Part shown: piece after piece, positions 54,436 through 64,000 of the stretch
How the letters are laid out: the number at the start of each line of letters is the position of its first letter
Numbering within the stretch: the first letter of the stretch is position 1
Assembly (NCBI RefSeq): GCF_051401765.1
Contig: NC_135073.1
Span: 2,852,001-2,916,000, forward strand
Direction of reading: 5' to 3'
From: Calliopsis andreniformis
Lineage: Eukaryota > Arthropoda > Insecta > Hymenoptera > Andrenidae
DNA length: 64,000 bases
The notes under the pieces: generated by a model
Seen by the model: the letters and a program-made list of their open reading frames with translations, nothing else
Told to the model about the DNA's origin: nothing
Database searches by the model: none
Translations under genes and position numbers: made by a program

Positions 54436-57400
54436 ATGGGACTTAAGGACTTCCGAATAGCCTTCGACAATCCTTCGAATACCTACTACCCAGGACAGAC
54501 GATCACTGGAAATATTATCGTCGTTTTGGACAGCACGAAGAAAATTCGCGGTATGTTGATACGTGTAGTAGAAGTCACTCCGAAAAATTAGCTATTTTCG
54601 TGTGACTAATTAGTGATAAATAATTACGATCGATTGGCCAATTACGTTACCAGCGGAATATAGAGATCGACAGGTGTCCTGGAACCATGGATCAGCGGTG
54701 ACCTTTATGATTGTTCGGAATGAGATGATGTTTCGTGGAAACTTGGGTAGAGAGACTACATGAATATTGTAGTTCTGTTTCTTTTTTGTGATTGGATAAT
54801 TGTGTTGATCTAGAAATTAAAATGTTGAAGAACATAGGATTCTCCTTGTCGATTGCTTGGTAACTTTTAATAAGTAAGTTCACTTTTAACATTTTGAAAG
54901 ATCTAGAGATTAATAATCAGCTGTGCTTATTTTAGTACGGTAGGATGGGTTATCGAATTGGTCTATTTAGAGTTCTGTTCTGATCTTTGAGTGACACATA
55001 TGCATAACTCGCGATTCTTGACGCCGCATTCCTGTGGAGATTGTTTCTTTCCTGCAAGGTGCAGTTTAATTATAGCATAGGCATCCACACCCGCACAGTG
55101 AAAACGGACAGTGACGGTCAGCCGTGCAACTTTTGTTTTTGTCATGCTGTATCGGCTCCACGGTGTACGTGTTCCATATTTTATGCAGGATTAGATATTC
55201 TATGTATTCTTGTTGTCTATCATGTAACATCTGTTCCATAAGTTCTTCGTATAATTACGTTGAATATAGTACACTAATAAGTTTCAGTCTATAATGTTAT
55301 AGTTATGTTCTTAATAGTCTCGTTACATTTTTTATTTTTAAATATCGCTTATTTTGTTGCAATAATGATATAAGTAAAATAGTAACTGTCTTTGCTATAA
55401 ACAGTCAGTTTTTGTGTGAAATGAAACTATTGCTTCATTTTTTTTTTAAATTATGATTTTAGAGTTGTCATTGTTGCAGCAAATGAGCGATATTTTAAAA
55501 TTTTGAGCATTCAAGTATTCAATTTTTCAAAGTTTTATTTTCAAATTTTTTAAATTTTGAGTAGCTTCTGCGAATCCATGAAACGTGATTACAACTAGGC
55601 AGCTACACATACGATACAGTTGGCTTTTAAAAACCTGTATAAAAGAATATAAACGAAAGAAATATGTGGAGGAAAAATATTAAAAAACAAAGAACAATGC
55701 AAGAAAATCTAAATGTAGATAATATACCTGATTGAAGCTTGCAAAATGACAAATAATGATTACAATACAAGAAGTTTATACAGTTCTGAAAATAGTACTT
55801 ATATATATTCAGTATTTTAATAATAAAAATTAAAAATATTTAGGAAGAGAAAAAAGCGTAGAATTTTTTAATAATGAGACATTAATAAATACAAAATATA
55901 TACGTGTAATATTAGAAAAAGTACTTCTTTGATCTACTATGCATTTATAATATGCACGTAAATTTTTGCTAAATATTTCTTTATAGATTTATACATTGCT
56001 ACAACACGTACAATTGTCCACTATTTTTACACTTGAGTTCCACGTAATATATCATCATACAATTACATTTTGCAATATCATTCTGTCTTTTTATATTCGA
56101 TGTGTGAACATGATGATTATTTCGTAAATATGTGTAAAATATTTTTCTGCGAACATACTTGATGGATGGTTGAATATGTATATATTCTTAATGTTCATTT
56201 ATTGCTTTCCCTAACACGCCAGTGCCAATTGCTAATTTCATTCCGCCACTTTATTATTAATCGTAATTTTTAAAGTATTTCCGCTTCATTTTATCTGCAC
56301 TGATTCAATTTCCCTTTTCCTGCCGAGTAGCTTTTGCTGTTCCGCTTCATAATTCCAAGCGTTTCTGACATCAGTCACATTATTTTAAGTCTCTCTCCCA
56401 CAATAATACGCATCGTCGAATATTAAGCATTATTACTTTCACGAGCAACTTCCTTCTAAGGGGTATAATAACTTCGTCTTTAGCTGAGTTTAGGAGCACA
56501 CGAATAGAAAGTGCTTCCTTTAGAGACATCATAAGTCTTATTAATGAACTAGTGAAATGATGTAAATAGATTCGTTGCTAACGATAAAGTAAATCTTAAT
56601 CATATAAAATGGATACCATCTTAGTCGATAAAAATTGTTTTAAACATTGTACTAAAACTTACAATTATTCCTTTCTAGCCTAATAAGTAAACTTAGATAA
56701 TTTATTACCCATTTTCAAGAAACTCTGAAGGTTTGTAAACAGGAGTAAAAACTAGGGGTGGGTTAGAAATTAATTTTTAAATTCTCGAAGCTCGTATCTT
56801 AATCTTTTTTTTGTATCTTAATTGCGTACCTTTGAACGACAAATCCTTTTGTCTAAACAATTTTTTAAAATATTTACTTTAACAAATAACAAGCTTGTAA
56901 TCATTTTTCGGGTGAAATATTAATAAAAAATGTAAACTTTTTAGAATTTTTAACATTTGCATTGTAAAAGAAATAATTGTATGCAATTATTATTATTATT
57001 ATTATTATTTCTTTTCACAAAAATTGAAAATTATTACTTTGAGTAGTTCTCTTGTTAGTAAATTTATTAACGTTATTCTTTTTAATTGCAGGAATAAGCG
57101 TGAAAGTAAAAGGTTTCGCGGACACACGTTGGACGACCGACAAACAAGAGATGGATGAAAGGGGACAGTATAGGGAGGGAACAGAAACGGTCACTGGTCA
57201 CGAAGAATACTTCGAAACAAAATACTATTTAGTTGGATCCGCTTCTGGTAACATCCTGAGTCGAATTTAATCTCATTACCAAATATATTTGCTATAAAAG
57301 AACACTGATGAGAAAGTCTTCCTTTAGGGGGTGAAATCGAAATACAGAGTGGAGAACACAAGTTCCCATTTCAGTGTGTCTTACCCACGAATATACCCAG

Positions 57401-59975
57401 CAGTTTTGAGTCCGATTTCGGATATGTACGATACATTGTTAAGGCCACCTTGGATCGTCCTTGGAAGTTCGATCAAGAAGTAAAGAGTCCCTTCACGGTG
57501 ATACTGCCGCTTGACCTTAATCAAGAACCTAGGGCGTCGGTACGAATTTATCAATATTCATTTAAGCCAACACTAATGAAATTCAAAAGTGAAACCTTAG
57601 GTTTTAACCTTTTGCGATTTTACAGTGAAATCGACTGGTTTTTATTAAAAAATGAGAATTTAAAAAAATGAATTTTCTATATGACAATAGAATTTTTTTG
57701 TATTTTTGTTGCAAGAAATTCTATGCTTAAAAATTAAAGATACTTACAATTTTTGTATCGATATTAATTTTTGATATGAATTACAAGTATGCAATGATTT
57801 ATGAGTTATTTGTTCCTAATTATACAATAGTTTATAGATTTTTATTTTAAATACAAATATATCTGTAGTTAACAGATAACAGTTTTTGAGTACGTATGAA
57901 AGCTAGTCATCGATCTGATCAAAGAATGAAGACTTAAAAAATTAATATATATATCTTAATAAAATTTGTGTACAAATATTAACAAGTCCTTGTTATTTTT
58001 CAGGAAAACGTTCAAGAAGAAATGAGTAAAACATTCTGTTGCCTATGTTGCGGGACATCACCGTTAACTGTTAATTATTCTTTACCTGTCAGAGGCTATG
58101 TGCCTGGTCAGTCAATGCCAATAAAAGTCAACGTTGAAAACACATCAGGAGTAACGGTGGACACAGTGAAGCTTATTCTTTGTAAGGTATACTAAACTCA
58201 GTTGCTGGCATAAGCAGGATAATGTATGAAGGATAACAATGAATCATGAAGTGTAGATCGTAACTTTCCGCGCGACTACACCGTCCAGTGACACAAAAAC
58301 GGAAGAGATCATCGTAGCGGAAGTTGGCAAGGGGCCTGTTGGAGGAAATGAAACCACCGAATATGAACAAAAACTTGATGTTCCTCCACTGCCACCATCG
58401 AATCTCACGGGTTGTAGTATCATCGATTTAGAATATAATCTGAAGGTCGTGGCATGTGTTTCAGGATGGTTAGTGTATTTTTGATTCGATAGTTGATCGA
58501 TTTACATCATTAGTAAAAAATTTGAAATAACTTTTCAATTTTTACAAATAAGATAAAAATGTACGATGAAGTACGAAGTTAGTATATTCAGTGATAAATA
58601 TAACATTACTTATTCCAGTATGACTAAAAAGTATGAGTACGTGATATGTCTTGAAACTTGTCTTGTTTTAAAAATTAAATAATTGTAAAGCTTTTACCTT
58701 CAAATCAGTCTTCTTGAGATTGTATACATTCGTTTCAAAGTCGGATTCATCGATCGTAACGTTTTTAGCACATATTTGCTACCTGATATCTGTTTCAATA
58801 TTGAGTATCAGAAATTGATAGAAACCACATTTCGTTCATTAGTTCTTTTATTTGATGAAATTAAAACAAATCGTAATTTGTCAATAATTTTTCAATTTCA
58901 AAATTGAATGCAGCGGTGAAGCATACATAGTGAAACGAGTGATAAAAAGAATACATTTTCTAAAATTCAGAGTTGTATAAAATAAAGATCTGAAAATAAA
59001 TGTATGAAAGTAAACATCATAAACGTTATTAGTTTAAACGTTATTAGATTTAGAAATGAGTATATAATATGTACAGTTTTAAGGAGACTGATTCGAAGGT
59101 GATGATCTTACATCTGTTTGACTTTCAAAATAAAGTTCTTAAGTAATTTATTTTTTAAACTTTATTGTAACATCACTTATAATTGTATATTTCAATTTAA
59201 AAAGTAATTTGAAACTTTTGATTAGCTGTCAAACTTAAATTGTATGATTGATTGAGTTTTGTAAAGATTCTTAAATAAGATGTATCAAGAAGATCAAATC
59301 ACATTTAAAAATTTCAATAGAGACTTGATGTTAGCAGAATTAATTGTAATTGTACTTTGAGATGTTAAATACTATGAAATATATCAAAAGGAGAATTTTG
59401 TTCCAGGTATTATCGAAATTTATCAAAGAACACACTTGTTTTTGTGGGAACAATACCATTAGTAAGTTATCAAACACCAACTGCTCCCCCTGCAGAGGAA
59501 TCTCTAACAAAAGCACCGGGAATAGGATGGACAACTCCTGATGGTGTTTCAATATCAAGTTTATACCCTAATTTACGTAAGAATATTTAAAAATTTTCTT
59601 TTAATACATTTACTGCCACATAAGAATCATACTTTTTTTAAACGATTACGAATAACATTACTTTTTAATGTAGACTATGATACAAAATTGTTTTATAGAA
59701 AATGTAGAAAATAATTTCACTTACATGAAAGTTGTATTACCTTAAATAATCTAAAATTTCTGGTGAATAGGATGTAATATTACAGAATGAAGAACTGTAT
59801 ATATGTTTTGTATTGAATTAATTCGATTGTCATTTTTGTAGCCCCACCTTCCTACGAGGAATCGACCTCTGCTGCCAGAAGTCTTTGGGAACGTGGCGAA
59901 TCGGAACACGTTATTGGTGCAATGAATCGTTTTGCACCCAAATATCCGGTCTACAATTTTGCACCTATTCAATGA
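54436..59975 (+). CDS. Arrestin domain-containing protein (alpha-arrestin, ARRDC2/3-like)
   Basis: Seven exons join in frame: 54436-54550, 57092-57247, 57328-57539, 58004-58186, 58257-58468, 59407-59576 and 59842-59975. They give 393 residues; human ARRDC2-4 are about 400-420. The N-terminal arrestin fold covers about residues 1-165 (FRIAFDNPSNTYYPGQTITG, then VRYIVKATLDRPWKFDQ). The C-terminal arrestin fold covers about 175-320 (CCLCCGTSPLTVNYSLPVRGYVPGQ, of which CCLCCG is a Cys-rich start). A PPSY motif at 351-354 fits the PPxY sites that recruit Nedd4-type ubiquitin ligases. The family are endosomal and plasma-membrane adaptors that drive ubiquitination and sorting of receptors and transporters. 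The start is the conserved MGLKDFRIAFDNP. Intron 1 is 2.5 kb; intron 4 is only 70 bp. Only one clear PPxY is present, where vertebrate ARRDC3 has two. Confidence 0.93.
54551..57091 (+). other. First intron of the ARRDC gene
   Basis: This is a 2.5-kb intron, mostly AT-rich. A GC-richer stretch at about 55000-55190 carries overlapping open frames on both strands without recognisable protein; it may be an intronic enhancer or an unrelated remnant. An (ATT)n microsatellite lies at about 56987-57009. Confidence 0.55.
58469..59406 (+). other. Fifth intron of the ARRDC gene
   Basis: This is a 938-bp AT-rich intron between the arrestin_C exons. No exon, repeat or RNA gene was seen. Confidence 0.6.
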
Positions 59976-60685
59976 ACAATGGAAATAAGCTTCTAAAGAG
60001 TTCGCTCATAAAACAAGAATCATGCGTTTTATAGCACAATCTGCAGAGCACATTATGAGGGCTTCGCGACGAAGTTAGGGAATTGCAATTATTGTGGCCG
60101 TTTTTCCCAGTTCTCTTGACAATATTTACTATGTCAGCTATCCTTCAAACAATGGTACTTGGTAAAGTAAACTGACAAAGTTATACGGAAACTTGCTTGG
60201 GGTATCTTTTAAAAGAGTAGTTTTTTGTACAGTGATATTGTGATAATTATTGTCCTCTTGACTTCTAGTTTATTCGTTAAAGGCTTTCAATATTTGACCG
60301 TAATTCGTTTTTTGAAACCTTCAATTTGATCTGGAATAAATGAAAGTACTCGGTCAATTAAGACGCACAAAAAATACTCACAACGAAATGGATTAAGATT
60401 TGCTATACTGCATTGATGGAATAATACTATTCTGTTTTTCTTACAATTAAATATTGAATATATTTTTCTACGAGATTATTCGTAGGCGTGAATTGTATTT
60501 GAAGCGACAATAGTTACTGTTGATCTGCCAGTCGTTTCATGTCACGGGCTTTTGTGAGATACTCGCTTAACCCACTTTTTTATATGTATATAACTTGTTA
60601 TTATCGTTTGTATATCTATACCGCGTTTTAGAAAAACGGAGAATGATCCGAATAATATATAAAATGTAAGAGCTATCTTTATACA

Positions 60686-60709
60686 AATAAAACATATGCT
60701 GTGAATAAA
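60686..60709 (+). terminator. Two poly(A) signals of the ARRDC gene
   Basis: AATAAA occurs at 60686-60691 and 60704-60709, about 710 bases after the stop. This fits a 3' UTR of about 0.75 kb. Confidence 0.6.
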
Positions 60710-60893
60710 ACATATGTTTTTCATATTTTGTAGTTATTCTCTTGTATACCTTTTTTAGAAATTAATAGAATGTAAAATTAATGTATTGTATATTTACTAG
60801 TAATTTTGTTTTTGGAGATTAAGAAGTAATTGCAGAACTCAGAACTGGTGGTATAAGCAGGGAAGTGGTGATTGTACACATTACAAGAAAAAT

Positions 60894-61294
60894 TCCCAGA
60901 TAGCACACGACGTCTTGAAGACGTCTATTTTATATTCATTCTATGCCTGAACATCTTACGACATAATTTAGACGTCTTAAAAACATTCAAGAGCGTACAT
61001 CTTAAAGACTTACAAAGTTTACGTCTATAAAACATCTTAAAGACACACTACATGGACGTCCTAAAGACTTACGCTTTTGGACGCCTTAAAAATGGACGTC
61101 TTAAAAACGTCTAATTTTTGTCTGAACGTCTTAAATACGTAATTTGGACGTCCTTAAAACGTCTTATAAATGTTTCTTAAGACGTCCTAAAGACACTGAT
61201 TTGTAATATCGGACGGTTCAGAGACGTCTTTTGGACATTTTTAGGACTTTGCTGGATGTTTTTAAGCCGTTTTTAAGATGTCTATGTGCTATTT
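60894..61294. repeat. GACGTCT-rich dispersed repeat, copy 2 (longer)
   Basis: About 400 bp contains some fifteen GACGTCT-like units in both orientations. The start, CCCAGATAGCACAC, matches copy 1 at 42664. The right edge (GTCTATGTGCTATTTGAG) mirrors the TAGCACA of the left edge, hinting at short terminal inverted repeats. It has no open frame. Confidence 0.75.
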
Positions 61295-62939
61295 GAGTTC
61301 ATGCTTCATTTTCGAGAAAATTGACTGTGAATTTTAGCTGAAGATCAGAGTATCGAAGTAAAGTAATTTACATTACAGTCGAAAGTAGAGAAAGTCTGGC
61401 CAGACGGTGAATATTTCCCTTACTGTACGTTCGATTGTGATTCAAAACCAATTTTCTTGAAAACAAAGTATAATATCAAACAATTTTATTCTACTTTATT
61501 TTATTTATCTGTATAGAATTATATATAATTATATAGAATTAATTCTATATAGAATATAGAATAAAATCAATGTGTATAGAATAAGATTCTGTATACAGCG
61601 TTGCAAGTTTTATTTCCACGTGTTACAACAAGTATTTTGCAATAAGATATCTTTTGTATCATTTTTCCTTATTGCTAGAAATAGCAGACATATATAAAGT
61701 GAATAGTATTAATAGAACACCTAGTCTATTATGTAATAAGGTAGAAATATTTTCTTATTTACTAGCTTTGCCAGAGCCATCCAACACCATATATTTCCTA
61801 CATTCACTAAAAACGTGGAGGGAATTTCCAAAAAATCCGTAAACTGTCCAGTCTATAACAGTCCAATCTTTGCTGTAAATTCGTCTATGTTTGTAGTGAT
61901 AAATGAAGAAACGAAGACATTGCCGCCATTAATTCAATAAAAAATATTTTAAATTTAAATTAGAGTAAAATTGGTTTGATATTTACATTTATTTATATTT
62001 TCATTTTGCAGATTGAAAATTCATTTGGAAAATTTATTTTTAATGTAGTTCAAAATCAATAACTATGATCACAAAAATTTAACAAATTTATGAAGAGAAA
62101 ATCTAGTGTAAATATGAAGGCTAAAAGAGGGGTAATTTTACAATCCGCGTATTTATGAAAAAATACTTTTTTTATCATAAATAAAATTTATGGAAAATTT
62201 TAGAATAGAAAGATTTAGGGTACTGAAGTTTAATTCTATTATAGGGTGTTCTGCTTGTAATTTTCTAGAAGTTGTAAATGTATTGATCTACAAATGTTCA
62301 AACATCATCTGCTATCGTAATGGTTTATCGAACAGAAGGAAGTCTTATCAAGCAAAAACAGATAATATAGTTTGCAAGTGTGCAGTCAATTAATGATAAT
62401 CTACAATAATATCTTATGACTAAATAATTAATCGTGAATTAATTTTTGAAATGTACTGAATTATGTAAGTAGAACATTGAACATATTCATGTACGTTCCA
62501 CTAATTAAACTTCATTACGCTTTATTAAATGATTGAAAAATATGAAAGGTGACGTACTACCTACATGTGTCCCATGAGAAGTCTTCTGTAAAGCATTGTC
62601 CCAAATGCATTGAAACACGTTTCGAAAAATTGAATTACACTCATATCTTTTATTGAATGTCACACTAATTCAAATAATTTTAATTATTTGCAAAAGCAAA
62701 AGCAAATTAAGCAAAAATTTAAGCAAAATATCTTAATGTCTTTTTTACCTATGCTTTTGAACACAAAATTTAAGCTTACATTTTTTCTATCCAGTCTCTA
62801 GGTGAATACAATAGTCTGAACGCAAACTTCTTTACATTTTAAATATAATTTTCTTTTCCTGTAAAAATTTTAACAGCTAAAAATTATACTTATTGAGTCA
62901 CGTCAACGATACTGAGTTTTTTCATAATATAATATTTAA

Positions 62940-63460
62940 TAAAAGTTAACGTCAAGATGAAAACTGCATCCACCGGCAGTGTTAACATTAATATCCACTC
63001 CCCACGCGCAACCTTTCCAAAGTACAGTCTAGTGACAGGGATTCGACGGACTCTTTTACCACGAACCCGACTCAGGATGCGGTTGATGATCGATCGTGTG
63101 ATTCGCGCCGATGAACAGAAGAAAGCACTTACCAACAAGTTCAATTGGCCGTGGAGCACTGCGAAAGCTGGTACGTGTATGTGCATGCGTGTGTGAGTCG
63201 ACTGGCGTGTTCTTAATGGGAATAAGCTCATTCATCCCATATGAAACGGAAGATCATGCGATCTCCGATCGTCTAGGCCTCTGATGTATGGTCATCACCG
63301 GCAATTAGCTGTCAATTCAAGGCCGTACTTATGCCTACGAAACCCTCAGCCCTAAGTCTCGAGTGGCAATCATCCCTCGAAGAAGAAGGCCGAATCTGTG
63401 CAACACCGTTCGTGGTAGTCAGGACATGATTATCTTTTATAATCCTATAGGTCTTACTTT
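62940..63460. other. GC-richer block, possible first exon of a gene outside the window
   Basis: Composition changes from AT-rich flanks to a CpG-containing block. A donor-like CTG/GTACGTG lies near 63171 (+) and a GTTG/GTAAGTGC near 63134 (-), so either strand could use it as a 5' exon. Open frames of 79 (+) and 113 (-) codons overlap here but neither shows a recognisable domain. Confidence 0.3.
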
Positions 63461-64000
63461 GACCAGTTTCCTTTGATTATTCCTGCCCAACGAAGCTTCT
63501 TTCTCCTATGTCCATTTTAACACTTTTAAGTCCTCACGTTTTCAAGCTAAGAAAGAAAGTTTTCTTTATTGTTTATTAAATAGTAGTAGCTTAAATAAGC
63601 TTCGTATCAAAATTTCATGATTTTGATTTTGTCTTTGAATGTAGTACTATTCGGAGGCCAAAGTTGCATATACGCAACCCCAAGAATAACAAAAATGAAA
63701 ATTGAGTTTTTGATAATTCCTTATTTATAGACAGTAATTTATTAATGGTGAAAATAATGATAGTAGACTTTATAAGTTCAAAGGGCAGTTTCATGCATCT
63801 GCGGTGAAGGGTCAAAAAAATTAATTTCTTTTTGTTTTGATATTTCGAATGTAAAATTATTGTCCCAAAATTTTAGAATGCGTTATTATCTGTTTCGTCG
63901 GGTTCAGCGAGGTTAGGGCGAGCAGAAATTTTAAGCGCGCTTTTCTCTAAATGACTTTCTTCAATTTGCTAATAGTGTAGAAGAAAAACGGTTCAATGGA

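Larger units (their letters stand above)
60720..64000. other. Right-end intergenic region
   Basis: After the ARRDC 3' end the sequence holds the larger GACGTCT-rich repeat (60894-61294), a short dispersed repeat (61311-61360), AT-rich spacer to about 62900, and a GC-richer block at about 62940-63460. No exon in the right part can be tied to a known protein. Confidence 0.5.

Noticed and set aside
54111..54470. 119-codon minus-strand frame across the ARRDC start
   Set aside because: It overlaps the GC-rich 5' UTR and first codons of ARRDC on the opposite strand; GC-rich sequence gives long chance frames.
62890..63231. 113-codon minus-strand and 79-codon plus-strand frames
   Set aside because: They overlap each other in a GC-rich block with no domain; not called as CDS.

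Overview
The window is insect nuclear DNA, most likely from a hymenopteran and probably a bee. This rests on very AT-rich sequence, short AT-rich introns with GT..AG boundaries, eukaryotic poly(A) signals, and a thioredoxin reductase ending in Cys-Cys-Ser as in insects. The order is inferred from general character only, since no database search was possible. Nine protein-coding genes can be supported. For eight of them the coding exons were joined by hand, and every exon chain stays in frame from ATG to stop.

Layout, left to right: DDX47-type nucleolar DEAD-box helicase (+, 1004-4047); CNOT3, a CCR4-NOT subunit (-, 6883-10528); a 1,802-residue C2H2/PHD-finger protein with one large coding exon (+, 14021-19429); CFAP251/WDR66, an axonemal WD-repeat protein in 21 exons (-, 23583-33271); a small secreted protein that looks like an MMP prodomain with no protease attached (+, 34219-36409); thioredoxin reductase (-, 36936-40918); a sniffer/C-factor-like short-chain dehydrogenase (+, 41070-48659); a BCL7-like protein (-, 49839-50710); and an alpha-arrestin (ARRDC family) with a PPSY motif (+, 54436-59975).

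Several neighbours are tail to tail: DDX47/CNOT3, MMP-prodomain/TrxR and SDR/BCL7. TrxR and the SDR are head to head across about 150 bp that holds a CACGTGACGTCA element. The genes belong to different pathways (rRNA processing, mRNA decay, chromatin, cilium, redox, membrane-protein trafficking), so this is ordinary animal gene order and not a functional cluster.

Introns and gaps carry remnants of non-autonomous transposons: a pogo-like element with TA target site in the SDR gene; a foldback element and two related inverted-repeat copies in CFAP251 introns; a 60-bp-arm hairpin upstream of CFAP251; and two copies of a GACGTCTTA-rich dispersed repeat. No rRNA, tRNA, CRISPR or prokaryotic features were seen.

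The most unusual gene is the stand-alone MMP prodomain. It has a signal peptide, a peptidoglycan-binding-like fold, an intact PRCGV cysteine switch and a furin site, then a stop, with no catalytic domain found in the window.
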